64,000 bases of DNA from Deltaproteobacteria bacterium (GCA_020632715.1 JACKFA010000004.1:310001-374000), one strand, 5' to 3'. Numbered from the stretch's first letter, positions 40,781 through 50,971 are shown. Numbers and translations are program-made. The notes: generated from the sequence alone by a model not told the origin.

Positions 40781-42028
40781 ATGCACCTCCGCGAGCTGAA
40801 GCAGCAGAAGATCACGAGCCTCCTCGAGCTCGCCGAGAGCCTCGGCGTCGAGGGCGCCGGCGGCATGCGCAAGCACGAGCTGATCTTCGCGATCCTCCAG
40901 GCGCGCGCCGAGCAGGACGGCCTGATCTACGGCGAGGGCGTCCTCCAGATCCTCGCCGACGGCTTCGGCTTCCTCCGGAGCCCGGACTTCAACTACTTCC
41001 CGGGCTCCGACGACATCTACGTGTCGCCGAGCCAGATCCGCCGCTTCAACCTGCGCAACGGCGACACGGTGAGCGGCCAGATCCGCCCGCCGCGCGACAA
41101 CGAGCGCTACTTCGCCCTCCTCAAGGTCGAGGCGATCAACTACGAGGATCCCGAGGTCGCGCGCACCAAGACCCTCTTCGACAACCTGACGCCGCTCTAC
41201 CCCGAGCAGAAGCTGAACCTCGAGTTCATGTCGGACAACATGTCGACGCGCATCCTCGACATGCTCTGCCCGCTCGGGAAGGGGCAGCGCGCGCTCATCG
41301 TGGCGCCGCCGCGCACCGGCAAGACGGTGCTCCTCCAGGACATCGCCAACGCCATCATGGCGAACCACAAGGAGGTCTACCTCATCGTGCTGCTCATCGA
41401 CGAGCGGCCCGAGGAGGTCACCGACATGCAGCGCATGGTGCGCGGCGAGGTCATCAGCTCGACCTTCGACGAGCCCGCGCAGCGCCACGTGCAGGTCGCC
41501 GAGATGGTCATCGACAAGGCGAAGCGCCTCGTCGAGCACAAGCGCGACGTCGTGATCCTGCTCGACTCGATCACCCGCCTCGCGCGCGCCTACAACACGG
41601 TCGTCCCGCCGTCCGGGAAGGTCCTCTCCGGCGGTGTCGACGCGAACGCGCTGCACAAGCCGAAGCGCTTCTTCGGCGCCGCCCGCAACATCGAGGACGG
41701 CGGCAGCCTCACCATCATCGCGACCGCCCTCATCGACACCGGCAGCCGCATGGATGAGGTGATCTTCGAGGAGTTCAAGGGCACCGGCAACTGCGAGATG
41801 CACCTCGACCGGAAGCTCATGGAGCGCCGGATCTTCCCGTGCCTCGACATCAAGAAGTCGGGCACCCGGAAGGAGGAGCTCCTCGTCGATCCGCCGAACC
41901 TGAACCGCGTCTACATCCTGCGGGAGCTGCTGCACCCGCTCAACACGGTCGACGCCATGGACTTCCTGGTCCGTAAGATCGGCGCGACCGAGTCCAACAG
42001 CGACTTCTTCGACTCCATGGCGCGCTAG
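40781..42028 (+). CDS. rho: Transcription termination factor Rho
   Basis: 415 aa. N-terminal helical domain MHLRELKQQKITSLLELAES, cold-shock-like RNA site GFGFLRSPDFNYFPGSDDIYVSPSQIRRF, Walker A APPRTGKTVLL, LIDERPEEVTDM, Q-loop SGGVDANALHKPKRFFGAARN and R-loop region. It is the usual hexameric RNA translocase. Short N-terminus without an acidic insertion. ATG at 40781 after a 147-bp spacer from glpK; a Shine-Dalgarno-like GAG is weak. It starts the conserved rho-rpmE-prfA cluster. Confidence 0.97.
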   Translation: MHLRELKQQKITSLLELAESLGVEGAGGMRKHELIFAILQARAEQDGLIYGEGVLQILADGFGFLRSPDFNYFPGSDDIYVSPSQIRRFNLRNGDTVSGQIRPPRDNERYFALLKVEAINYEDPEVARTKTLFDNLTPLYPEQKLNLEFMSDNMSTRILDMLCPLGKGQRALIVAPPRTGKTVLLQDIANAIMANHKEVYLIVLLIDERPEEVTDMQRMVRGEVISSTFDEPAQRHVQVAEMVIDKAKRLVEHKRDVVILLDSITRLARAYNTVVPPSGKVLSGGVDANALHKPKRFFGAARNIEDGGSLTIIATALIDTGSRMDEVIFEEFKGTGNCEMHLDRKLMERRIFPCLDIKKSGTRKEELLVDPPNLNRVYILRELLHPLNTVDAMDFLVRKIGATESNSDFFDSMAR

Positions 42029-42075
42029 CGACCCCGCTGGGGCGGCGCCTCCGCCGCGCGCGCGGGGATTAGACC

Positions 42076-42104
42076 TTGCGCCGGCACGCGCTCTGCACTA
42101 AACA
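42076..42104 (+). promoter_or_regulatory. Possible promoter of rpmE
   Basis: TTGCGC, 17-nt spacer, TAAACA. Weak match in a GC-rich spacer between rho and rpmE. Confidence 0.3.
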
Positions 42105-42165
42105 CGCCCGCCGCGTCGTGCATAGCCACGCGCAGGGCAGCCCAAGACCGCCGAGAGGTTTCGCC

Positions 42166-42417
42166 GTGAAAGACGGTATCCATCCTGAGTACAACCCGGT
42201 CATCTTCGTGGACGCGTCGACTGGCGACGAGATCATCGGCCGCTCCACGGCGACCAGCAAGGAAACCCGCGACATCGGCGGCGTGCAGCACTACGTGATC
42301 AGCTGTGACATCACGTCGTTCACGCACCCGTTCTTCACGGGCAAGCAGAAGCTCGTCGACTCCGAGGGCCGGATCGACCGCTTCAAGAAGAAGTACGGCG
42401 CCTACCGCGCCGAGTAG
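42166..42417 (+). CDS. rpmE: 50S ribosomal protein L31
   Basis: 83 aa, GTG start at 42166 with GAGAGG 7 nt upstream. Core: KDGIHPEYNPVIFVDASTGD, HYVISCDITSFTHPFFTGKQ, RIDRFKKKYG. Only one Cys is present, so the zinc-binding CxxC of the C+ type is missing; this is the zinc-independent (C-) form. It sits between rho and prfA, the usual place. A hairpin (42442-42467) lies between it and prfA. Confidence 0.93.
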   Translation: MKDGIHPEYNPVIFVDASTGDEIIGRSTATSKETRDIGGVQHYVISCDITSFTHPFFTGKQKLVDSEGRIDRFKKKYGAYRAE

Positions 42418-42441
42418 CGGAGCCCACGTCACGCTGCGCCA

Positions 42442-42467
42442 CCCGGCCCGACATCGCTCGGGCCGGG
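42442..42467 (+). terminator. Hairpin between rpmE and prfA
   Basis: 10-bp stem CCCGGCCCGA with TCGGGCCGGG, loop CATCGC. No T-run. It may partly terminate or attenuate transcription into prfA. Confidence 0.45.
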
Positions 42468-42568
42468 GTCGGCGCGTGATGACCGTCGCCGCGCGGCGCA
42501 CGACGCTTCGTCTGCGCGCGTTCGCGCCGCGGCTCGCTCCCCCAACGCCTGCCCCCTGAGGGTCCCCC

Positions 42569-43639
<1,071 letters not shown>

Positions 43640-43849
43640 AGCGCGCTGCGGGCGTGGTCTGCGCCCGGCGCCCTCGCTGCGCTCCACCGGGGCGCGCTCG
43701 GCGCTCGGCGCTCCCAAGCCGCGGGCTCCGACGCAGAGCTCCCGGTGGAGCAGGGCGAGAGCACGCCGCGTGCGTCGTCTCCGCCACGGGCCCACGCGAC
43801 GAACTCGCGCGGCGCGGCCTCACCGCCGCGGCGCGCGCCCGCGTCCTCG

Positions 43850-44479
43850 CTACTCGCCCGTCTTCCGGCGCTCGATCTCGCGCGAGAACCAGCCGCCCGT
43901 GAGCGCGTCGAGGTCCGCCGTGAGCCCGTCGATGCGGAGCTGCGTCCGCAGCGCCTTCTGCACGTTCGTCGGCGGCTCGAGGTCCATCTCCACCTGCAGC
44001 TGCCGCCGCGCGTAGAAGAGCTTGTTCACGGTCGTCAGGATGTCCTCCCGCTGGTTCACCAGGCGCTCCGCCTGCCGCACCGCCGAGATGGCGTCCTTGT
44101 TGTAGATGAGCCGCGTGAGGTCCCACTGCGCCCGCACCTCGAGCCGCAGCTGGTCGTCGTTGCTCACGAGGTCCGACAGCGTCCCGGCCCCCGAGTTCGT
44201 CGTGCGCACGTCCGTCGCGTCCGTCGACGTCGACTGGAGCCGCCCGTCGAGCGTCTTCGGCAGGAGGTACGCGAGGTGCGCCTGCGACGACCACCCCTCG
44301 TACGCCTCCGGGTTCACCTGCGCATACGACGACGCCGCGCGCTGCACCTCGAGCACCGTCGGCTCGGCCGTGTCGTACTTCGCGAGGAGGCGCTTCGCCT
44401 GCACGAGCGGGTCCGTCTCGGCGTGGGCGGCCGGCGCGACCGCGCCGAGCACGATGAGGGCGGCGATGACTCGATTCAT
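43850..44479 (-). CDS. Secreted protein with a shared C-terminal domain, TolC-like
   Basis: 209 aa. ATG at 44479 with GGAG 7 nt upstream. Signal peptide RVIAALIVLGAVAPAAHA. The C-terminal about 110 residues contain LEVRAQWDLTRLIYNKDAIS, LVNQREDILTTVNKLFYARR, RIDGLTADLDALTGGWFS. This helical pattern resembles one half of a TolC/outer-membrane efflux protein, but is far too short for a full one. The gene upstream (propeller protein) ends with a related domain. Function unknown. It is the last gene of the exbB-exbD-tonB block, 44 nt after the propeller gene, so likely co-transcribed. Confidence 0.78.
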   Translation of the reverse strand: MNRVIAALIVLGAVAPAAHAETDPLVQAKRLLAKYDTAEPTVLEVQRAASSYAQVNPEAYEGWSSQAHLAYLLPKTLDGRLQSTSTDATDVRTTNSGAGTLSDLVSNDDQLRLEVRAQWDLTRLIYNKDAISAVRQAERLVNQREDILTTVNKLFYARRQLQVEMDLEPPTNVQKALRTQLRIDGLTADLDALTGGWFSREIERRKTGE

Positions 44480-44523
44480 GGGACAGCTCCGGTGCGTCGT
44501 CGCGAGGACGGTCAAGGTGACGG

Positions 44524-46317
44524 TCAGGGGGTCAGGGGTGTCGTATCCTTCACGGTTCCAATCGGGAAGCGGCCGTCCGTGTAGACGTGCAGGTCCGCCT
44601 CCATCTGCTCGAGGGTGAGGATCTCCTTCACCAGCGCGAGCGTGTCGGGGTGCTCGGTCGCCGCGAGCTCGATGCGCTTCGTCACCCAGCTCTCGTAGAG
44701 CGGGCCGACCGTCTGCCGCACCCGCGCCTGCGCCGTGCGCGCGCGGTTCTCGATGTCGAAGACCTGCGTGTCGGTCGCGCTGAACGCCGCGATCAGCGCC
44801 GGCATCAGGTCCCACCGGGCCTCGATGCGGAACACCTCGTTCGTCGGGATCACGCGCACCGCCGACAGGATCCGCTCGTTCAGCGCCGGCACCAGGAGCC
44901 GATCCTCATACCGGTTCTGCGTCGTCCGGAACGTCACCGTCACGACCGGCAAGAGCCACGACAGGCCCTGCTCCACCGCGATCGCGTCCCCGTCGCCGAT
45001 CTGCACCGGCCGCGCCGCCTCCGCCCACGACAGCGTCTCTGCCGCGCTCGGCAGCCCCTCGAGCGCCTGCGCCGCCAGCGCCCGCGCCCGCGAGCTCCAC
45101 ACGCGCCCGACGTCCGGCACGAGCCGCGCCGTCCCCGTGCGCCCCACCGCGTACAGCTGCGCCGGCCCGCTCGCCGACGGCGCCACGTCCGCGAGGCGCC
45201 GGTCCAGGAGCCCCTCGTTCCGCGGCTGCCAGCCCTGATCCGCCCGATAGTGCCACGCGCCCTTCTGACCGACCGCCCAGAGCCCGCCGTCCCGCGCCAC
45301 CGCGAGCCGAGACGCCCCGGGTACCGCCTGCGCGTCCTCGATGATCGCCGGCCGCCCGGCCTCGAGGATCATCTGGAACACCTGATCGCTCCCGGCGATC
45401 GCGAGGTGCGTCCCGTCCACCGCGATGATGTCGTCGATCGACTCGCGCGCCCCGAGCGTCCCGAGCCGCTGGAACCCGACCTCCGTCTGGACGCGGAGCC
45501 CGTCCGCCGCCGCGACCACGAGCCGGTCTCCGACCATCACCATCGCGAGGATGTCGATCTCGTCGGTGAACCCGGTCACCGTGCGCCCGATCCCGTCGCT
45601 CCCGACCTGCAGGAGCCCGCTCTCCGTCGCCACGAAGAGCCGCCCCGCGGCGTCCACCGCGGCGTCGTTCACGGCGATCTTCCGCCCGAACCGCACCTCG
45701 TGCCCGCCGCCCGCGCGGCGCGCCGCCCGGCTCACCACCCAGAGCCCGCGCCCCGTGCACACGTAGACCGAGTCGCCGTACACGCGGATCCGCGTGATCC
45801 CGAAGCGCGTGTCGCTGTCACCCGACTCGTCGACCGCCGTCTCGAGCCCGTCCGTCGTGTCGGCGCCGTCCTCGGTCGTCGTCGTCGTGCCCGCCGGCAG
45901 GTCCTCGAGCGTGTCCTCGTCGGTGACGCCGTCCCCGCCGTCGTCCTCGCCGTCATCGACGTCCGTCGCGCCGTCCTCGTCGTCCACCGTGTCGGTCGTG
46001 TCCACCTGCTCGCCGGTACCCGTCTCGCGCACGAGCCCCGACAAGCGCGACAGCTGCAGCAGCAGCGAGAAGTGCTCCCCGCCGTCGTCCGACACCCACA
46101 CCGACGCGCCGCCCCCGATCCACACGACCCGCGAGTCCGCAGGGTCGCTCGCGACCGCCGTGAACCCCGCCGTGCTCGGCACGGGCCCCACGATCTGCCA
46201 CATGACGTCGGCCGCCACCGGCGCGTCGGGCGCAGGCGCCGGAGCCGCCGCGACGAGCGTCAGGGCCGACAGCGCAGCGCACACAAGAGCCCACCGCGGG
46301 AACCCGTTCACCGTCAC
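44524..46317 (-). CDS. Exported beta-propeller protein with acidic insert and the shared C-terminal domain
   Basis: 597 aa from a GTG at 46317. Signal peptide FPRWALVCAALSALTLVAAA. Residues about 45-440 are WD/sialidase-like blades: VWIGGGASVWVSDDGGEHFS, ITRIRVYGDSVYVCTGRGLW, DGGLWAVGQKGAWHY and others. Inside lies a low-complexity Asp/Thr/Glu insert (about 100-170). The last about 110 residues (FRIEARWDLMPALIAAFSAT, ADLHVYTDGRFP) match the C-terminus of the next gene. Propellers of this Ycf48-like type usually assist assembly of protein complexes. Start uncertain; the upstream in-frame sequence is Arg/Pro-rich and unlike a protein. Confidence 0.75.
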   Translation of the reverse strand: MTVNGFPRWALVCAALSALTLVAAAPAPAPDAPVAADVMWQIVGPVPSTAGFTAVASDPADSRVVWIGGGASVWVSDDGGEHFSLLLQLSRLSGLVRETGTGEQVDTTDTVDDEDGATDVDDGEDDGGDGVTDEDTLEDLPAGTTTTTEDGADTTDGLETAVDESGDSDTRFGITRIRVYGDSVYVCTGRGLWVVSRAARRAGGGHEVRFGRKIAVNDAAVDAAGRLFVATESGLLQVGSDGIGRTVTGFTDEIDILAMVMVGDRLVVAAADGLRVQTEVGFQRLGTLGARESIDDIIAVDGTHLAIAGSDQVFQMILEAGRPAIIEDAQAVPGASRLAVARDGGLWAVGQKGAWHYRADQGWQPRNEGLLDRRLADVAPSASGPAQLYAVGRTGTARLVPDVGRVWSSRARALAAQALEGLPSAAETLSWAEAARPVQIGDGDAIAVEQGLSWLLPVVTVTFRTTQNRYEDRLLVPALNERILSAVRVIPTNEVFRIEARWDLMPALIAAFSATDTQVFDIENRARTAQARVRQTVGPLYESWVTKRIELAATEHPDTLALVKEILTLEQMEADLHVYTDGRFPIGTVKDTTPLTP

Positions 46318-46455
46318 GTCAGCGTCTCGCTCCGGTCGTCGCCTTGGGGGAGGAACAGCGGTCGCCACTCTAGTGGCGTCGCCCGCCTTTCCGCAACCGC
46401 TCACCGACGCCGTCGCGCGATCGTCACGCGCCCGTCGAAACCCCGCCCCGGAGCC

Positions 46456-47544
46456 CTACCAGTCGTCCGGCGTGAACTCGACCGTCCACGGGATCCACTG
46501 CTCCACGGGCTCGCCGTTCTCCGTCGCCGGGTAGAACTCGAGCTTCCGCCCGACCACCTTGGCCTCGCGATCGAACGCCGCGCCCGCGCCGCGCACGACC
46601 TTCACCTGCTTGACCTTGCCGTCCGCCCCGATGAGCAGCGAGAGCCCGACGACCACGGCGCGACCGAGCCGCGGCGCGTCATCCGGGTAGACCCCCTGCA
46701 CGCGCCGCTTCACCTTCGGCGGCTTCCGGACCACCGCGCCGACCGTGCCGCCCGGCACCCCGCCCGGGACGCCCCCTTCGACGCCGTCGCCCGTCGCGGG
46801 CCGCGGCGGCACCGTGTTCTCCCTGGTCGCCGCGATCCCGGCGTCCCCGAGGATCGTCGTGTCCCCGGTCTGGATCCCCACGCCGCGCTCGAGCCCCGTC
46901 AGCCCCTCGAGCACGAGCGGCGGCGGCTCCGTCGGCTCCGGCGCGTCCTTCGGCACGGGCTTCGTCGGCTTCGGCTGCCCGCGCGGCGGCGTCGCCTTCG
47001 GCGGTGGCTCCGCCGACTTCGGCGGCTCCGGCGGCGGCTCCTCCGGCTTCGGCGGCTCCGGCTCCGGCTCCGGCTCGGGCGGCTTCGGCGGCTCGGGCGG
47101 CGGCTCCGGCGGCTTCTCCGGCAACACCATCGCCACGTCGGGCAGGTCGCGCAGGCGCTCCGGCACGGGACAGGGCGGCGACTCAGGCGTCGCCTCCACC
47201 TCGCGCGGACCGAGCTTCCACGTGAGCGACGGCCCCGAGAACGCCACGCTGAACGCCGCCTTCGGGTAGCGCCCGCTCGACCCCGGCGCGAACGTCGTCG
47301 GCTGCCCGCGGTCGGCCTCCCCCGGCGAGAACGCGTTGTCCCCGCCGACCGGCTCGACGCGCGCCTCGTCCGCCTCGTTCGCGTACCCGAAGAACGCGAT
47401 GGTCGTCCCGGGCGTCGCGTTCGTCACGCACAGGAGCTGCGGCCGCACCGGGTAGTACGCGTCGAGCACGGCCCACGCGATCCCGCCCTCGATCACCAGA
47501 CCGAGGCCGATCGCGACGGCGAACCGGCGGGACATGCTCCACAT
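46456..47544 (-). CDS. TonB-like energy transducer
   Basis: 362 aa. One membrane segment near residues 8-26 (AVAIGLGLVIEGGIAWAVLD), a domain with several Cys, then a Pro/Glu/Lys-rich spacer (about 145-215), the classic periplasm-spanning TonB linker. The C-terminal 80 residues (VQGVYPDDAPRLGRAVVVGL, SLLIGADGKVKQVKVVRG, AFDREAKVVGRKLEF) are a TonB C-terminal domain. It should take proton-motive force from ExbB/ExbD (just upstream) and pass it to an outer-membrane partner. No TonB-dependent receptor is encoded nearby; the client may be the secreted proteins that follow. Confidence 0.87.
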   Translation of the reverse strand: MWSMSRRFAVAIGLGLVIEGGIAWAVLDAYYPVRPQLLCVTNATPGTTIAFFGYANEADEARVEPVGGDNAFSPGEADRGQPTTFAPGSSGRYPKAAFSVAFSGPSLTWKLGPREVEATPESPPCPVPERLRDLPDVAMVLPEKPPEPPPEPPKPPEPEPEPEPPKPEEPPPEPPKSAEPPPKATPPRGQPKPTKPVPKDAPEPTEPPPLVLEGLTGLERGVGIQTGDTTILGDAGIAATRENTVPPRPATGDGVEGGVPGGVPGGTVGAVVRKPPKVKRRVQGVYPDDAPRLGRAVVVGLSLLIGADGKVKQVKVVRGAGAAFDREAKVVGRKLEFYPATENGEPVEQWIPWTVEFTPDDW

Positions 47545-47549
47545 GGGCG

Positions 47550-47990
47550 CTACTGGATCTCCATCTTCTTCGTGTTGATCGCGACGTCGGGGATCCCGAG
47601 GAGCCGGATCTGGTCGATCACCTCGATGACCCTACCATGCGTGAGCCGCTCATCCGCCGCGACGAACGCCTCGAGCTTCGCGCCGCGCGCCTTCATCTCC
47701 TCGACATGGGCGCGAACGTCCGCGAGCGTCGCGGGCTTCCCGTTCAGGAAGAGCTCGCCGCCCGCGTTGATCGCGAGCGACAGCAGCATCTTGTTCGTCT
47801 CCTGCGCGCTCGCCGCCTTCGGCAGCATCACCGGCACGTTCGGCGGCGGCTTGTCCTGCTCGAACTGCTCCTGCACGAACGAGGTCGTCACCATGAAGAT
47901 GATGAGCAGCACGAGCATGATGTCGACGAGCGGGACGACGTTGATCTCGTTCAGCCCGTCGTCGTCCTCGAGGCGACTACCGCCGGCCAT
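47550..47990 (-). CDS. exbD: ExbD/TolR-family biopolymer transport protein
   Basis: 146 aa. One transmembrane helix, EINVVPLVDIMLVLLIIFMV, with the conserved Asp, then periplasmic domain ending RVIEVIDQIRLLGIPDVAIN. It forms the proton channel with ExbB. The gene overlaps exbB by 14 nt and precedes the TonB-like gene by 5 nt, so the three are one transcription unit. Confidence 0.95.
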   Translation of the reverse strand: MAGGSRLEDDDGLNEINVVPLVDIMLVLLIIFMVTTSFVQEQFEQDKPPPNVPVMLPKAASAQETNKMLLSLAINAGGELFLNGKPATLADVRAHVEEMKARGAKLEAFVAADERLTHGRVIEVIDQIRLLGIPDVAINTKKMEIQ

Positions 47991-48639
47991 TCGCCGCCTC
48001 CGCGCGCGCGCTCTCCGACTTCAGGTGCGCGAGCACGAGCCGCGCCATGCCCTCGGTGTTCGCCGACATCGCCTTGATGCGGCTCTTGAACGCGTTGTAG
48101 GCCACGACCGACGGGATCGCGACCGCGAGCCCGACCGCCGTCGCCACGAGCGCCTCGCCGATGCTGCTCATGACCTCCGTCTTCAGCACGTTCCCCTCGA
48201 GCCCGCTCCCGAGCGCGCTGAAGGCCGTCAGGATCCCGATGACCGTGCCCATGAGCCCGATGAACGGCGCGCTCGACCCGAGCGTGCCGAGCACCGGCAG
48301 GAACCGATCGTACCCGACGCGCTCCTGCGCGATGGCGCCGTAGATCACCTCCTCGACGGCCTCGACCCCGTGCTCGTACGCGTCGAGCGCGGCCGCGAGC
48401 ACGCCGCCCGGCATCCCCGGCACGCGCGCGAGCACGCCGCGCGCCTTCTCCGCGCCGCCCGTGCGCAGCGCCTCGACCAGCTCGCGCGAGACCTTCGTCG
48501 AGTCGACCCAGGTGCGGCGGAAGAAGAGCGTCCGCTCGATGATGACGACGATGGCGAGGCCGCCGAGCCCGACCAGGAGCCAGAGCACCCACTCGGCGCC
48601 GAGCTCTTCGAAGAAGTGGAGGAGGCTGTCTGTGAGCAT
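47977..48639 (-). CDS. exbB: ExbB/TolQ/MotA-family proton channel
   Basis: 220 aa. Three membrane segments: WVLWLLVGLGGLAIVVIIER, SAPFIGLMGTVIGILTAFSA, and ALVATAVGLAVAIPSVVAYN. These carry the TolQ/ExbB family pattern. With ExbD it energises the TonB-like protein. ATG with GGAG 5 nt upstream. It is divergent from ruvC across 129 bp. Confidence 0.95.
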   Translation of the reverse strand: MLTDSLLHFFEELGAEWVLWLLVGLGGLAIVVIIERTLFFRRTWVDSTKVSRELVEALRTGGAEKARGVLARVPGMPGGVLAAALDAYEHGVEAVEEVIYGAIAQERVGYDRFLPVLGTLGSSAPFIGLMGTVIGILTAFSALGSGLEGNVLKTEVMSSIGEALVATAVGLAVAIPSVVAYNAFKSRIKAMSANTEGMARLVLAHLKSESARAEAANGRR

Positions 48640-48768
48640 GTCGGCTCCGGAAGGGGGGTGGGAGGCACGCCAGCGTTAGGGGGTACGCACTCCGGGCGCG
48701 CGAGCAAGGCTCGCCTGCGCGGGACTCTCGTGACACGGATCCGCCGCCGTGTTAACCGCAAGGGCCTG

Positions 48769-49296
48769 ATGAAGGTCCTCGGCGTCGATCCCGGAACGCT
48801 CGTCACCGGCTACGGAATCGTCGAGTTCCATGCCGGCGCCCCCGCGCGTCACGTCGCCCACGGCGTCGTCCGCACGGACCCGAAGGCCCCCCTCTGGGAG
48901 CGCCTCGCGCAGATCGCCGCCGCCATCGGCGCGCTCGCCACCGAGCACCGCCCCGACGCGCTCTCGCTCGAGCAGTGCTTCGTGTCGAAGAACGTGCAGT
49001 CCGCGCTCAAGCTCGGGCACACGCGCGGCGCCATCATGGTCACCGCGACCACCCTCGGCGCGAGCATCCACGAGTACACGCCCGGCCAGATCAAGAGCGC
49101 CGTCACCGGCAACGGGCGCGCCGAGAAGCACCAGGTCGCCGAGATGGTGCGCGTCATCCTCGGCCTCCCGGCGGCCCCCGCGTTCGACGCCGCCGACGCC
49201 CTCGCCGCCGCCATCTGCCACGGCCACGGCCGCGCGACCCACCTCACCCTGCGCGCGGCGCCCTCGCGCGCAGCCGCCCTGAGGGTGAGCAAGTGA
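48769..49296 (+). CDS. ruvC: Crossover junction endodeoxyribonuclease RuvC
   Basis: 175 aa, the usual size. Catalytic acids appear in VLGVDPGTLVTGYGIVE (Asp), LSLEQCFVSKN (Glu) and FDAADALAAAICH (Asp pair). RuvC cleaves Holliday junctions. ATG at 48769 after AAGGG. The next gene ruvA overlaps by four bases (GTGA). An inverted repeat ACACGG-N8-CCGTGT at 48733-48752 lies just upstream; it does not match a LexA consensus I know. Confidence 0.95.
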   Translation: MKVLGVDPGTLVTGYGIVEFHAGAPARHVAHGVVRTDPKAPLWERLAQIAAAIGALATEHRPDALSLEQCFVSKNVQSALKLGHTRGAIMVTATTLGASIHEYTPGQIKSAVTGNGRAEKHQVAEMVRVILGLPAAPAFDAADALAAAICHGHGRATHLTLRAAPSRAAALRVSK

Positions 49297-49904
49297 TCGC
49301 CTGGCTCCGCGGCCGCCTGCGCGCCCACGACGACGAGGGGCGCGTCGTCATCGACGTCGGCGGCGTCGGCTACGCCGTGACCGTCCCCGTCGGGGTCCTC
49401 GGGCAGGCGGCCCTCGGCGACGTCGTGGAGCTCCACGTCCACACGAACGTGCGCGAGGACCAGATCGCCCTCTTCGGCTTCGAGGACGAGGCACAGCACA
49501 AGGCCTTCCTCGCGCTCATCCAGGTGTCGAAGGTCGGCCCGAAGCTCGCCGTGAACGTCCTCTCGGGCGTCTCGCCGGCGACCCTCGCCGCCGCCGTCGA
49601 GCAGGAGGACATCGCGACGCTGACGCGCGTGAGCGGCGTCGGGCGGCGCCTCGCCGAGCGGCTCGTGGTCGAGCTCCGCGGCAAGCTCGAGGGGCTCGGC
49701 ATCGTCCCGGCCGGGATCGCCGCGGCCCAAGGCGCCGCGAAGGGCGCGGAGAGCACGGCTATCAGGGACCTGCGCAGCGCGCTCGCGAACCTGCAGTACC
49801 GCCCGAAGGAGATCGACGCCGTCCTCGCCGAGATCGCCGCCACCGCCCCCGACGAGCCCTTCGACGCCATGCTCCGCCGCGCCCTGAGCGCCCTCCGGAA
49901 GTGA
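49293..49904 (+). CDS. ruvA: Holliday junction DNA helicase subunit RuvA
   Basis: 203 aa. N-terminal OB fold (MIAWLRGRLRAH start; VVIDVGGVGYAVTVP), DNA-binding helix-hairpin-helix pair (SKVGPKLAVNVLSG, VSGVGRRLAERLVVELRGKL), and C-terminal RuvB-contacting domain (RDLRSALANLQYRPKEIDAV). The GTG start overlaps the ruvC stop. It binds the junction as a tetramer and loads RuvB. Confidence 0.95.
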   Translation: MIAWLRGRLRAHDDEGRVVIDVGGVGYAVTVPVGVLGQAALGDVVELHVHTNVREDQIALFGFEDEAQHKAFLALIQVSKVGPKLAVNVLSGVSPATLAAAVEQEDIATLTRVSGVGRRLAERLVVELRGKLEGLGIVPAGIAAAQGAAKGAESTAIRDLRSALANLQYRPKEIDAVLAEIAATAPDEPFDAMLRRALSALRK

Positions 49905-49914
49905 GGCCCGCCCG

Positions 49915-50964
49915 ATGGTCGACCACACCCTGAGCCCAGGACAGCGCGAGGACGACGGCTCCTACGACAAGGCGCTCCGCCCGAAGACGTTCGACACCTA
50001 CGTCGGGCAGACGCGGATCCTCGAGAACCTGCGCGTCTTCGTGCGCGCCGCCATCGCGCGCGGCGAGGCCGTCGACCACATGCTCTTCTCCGGGCCCCCC
50101 GGCCTCGGGAAGACCACGCTCGCCCACATCATCGCGAACGAGGCCGGCTCGAACATCGTCGTGACGTCGGGGCCGGCCATCGAGCGGAAGGGCGACCTCG
50201 CCGGGATCCTCACGAACCTGCAGCCCCGCGACGTGCTGTTCATCGACGAGATCCACCGCCTCAACGCCGCCGTCGAGGAGAACCTCTACCCCGCGATGGA
50301 GGACTTCCAGTTCGACCTCATCATCGGCGAGGGGACCTACGCGCGGAACATGAAGATAACCCTCCCGCCGTTCACGCTCATCGGGGCGACGACGCGCGCG
50401 GGGCTCCTCACGTCGCCGCTGCGCGACCGCTTCGGGATCGTCTCGCGGCTCGACTACTACACGACCGAGGAGCTCGAGCAGATCGTGCGGCGCTCGTCCG
50501 ACCTCCTCGAGATCCCGGTCGAGGCGCGCGGCGCCCACGAGATCGCCCGCCGCTCGCGGGGCACCCCGCGCATCGCGAACCGCCTCCTCCGCCGCGTGCG
50601 CGACTTCGCCGAGGTCGAGGGCACCGGCGTCGTCGACCTCGCCATCGCCTCGCACGCGCTCGACCGCATGCGCGTCGACGCCTCCGGCCTCGACACGATG
50701 GACCGGCGCTTCCTCGAGACCATCATCGACAAGTTCGGCGGCGGCCCCGTCGGCATCGAGACGCTCTCGTCCGCGCTCTCCGAGGAGCGCGGCACGCTCG
50801 AGGACGTCTACGAGCCCTACCTCATCCAGGAGGGCTTCATCCAGCGCACCCCGCGCGGCCGCATCACCACGGCGCGCGCCTACCAGCACCTCGGCCGCCG
50901 CGTCCCGAGCGGCGGCGGGGGAGGGGGGCCCGGCGGCGGCGGCGACCAGGGCTCGCTCTTCTGA
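49915..50964 (+). CDS. ruvB: Holliday junction DNA helicase RuvB
   Basis: 349 aa. LRPKTFDTYVGQTRILENL, Walker A GPPGLGKTT, Walker B LFIDEIHRL, sensor 1 LIGATTRAG, RDRFGIVSRLDYY, and the C-terminal winged helix (EPYLIQEGFIQRTPRGR). The tail is Gly-rich. It drives branch migration with RuvA. ATG 10 nt after ruvA stop. A small perfect hairpin (CTCTTC-TGAA-GAAGAG, 50956-50971) overlaps the stop codon and may terminate in both directions. Confidence 0.97.
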   Translation: MVDHTLSPGQREDDGSYDKALRPKTFDTYVGQTRILENLRVFVRAAIARGEAVDHMLFSGPPGLGKTTLAHIIANEAGSNIVVTSGPAIERKGDLAGILTNLQPRDVLFIDEIHRLNAAVEENLYPAMEDFQFDLIIGEGTYARNMKITLPPFTLIGATTRAGLLTSPLRDRFGIVSRLDYYTTEELEQIVRRSSDLLEIPVEARGAHEIARRSRGTPRIANRLLRRVRDFAEVEGTGVVDLAIASHALDRMRVDASGLDTMDRRFLETIIDKFGGGPVGIETLSSALSEERGTLEDVYEPYLIQEGFIQRTPRGRITTARAYQHLGRRVPSGGGGGGPGGGGDQGSLF

Positions 50965-50971
50965 AGAAGAG
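50956..50971. terminator. Small hairpin at the ruvB stop codon
   Basis: CTCTTC-TGAA-GAAGAG, perfect 6-bp stem, in the 23-bp gap between convergent genes. Its loop contains the ruvB stop codon. Weak as a terminator. Confidence 0.35.
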
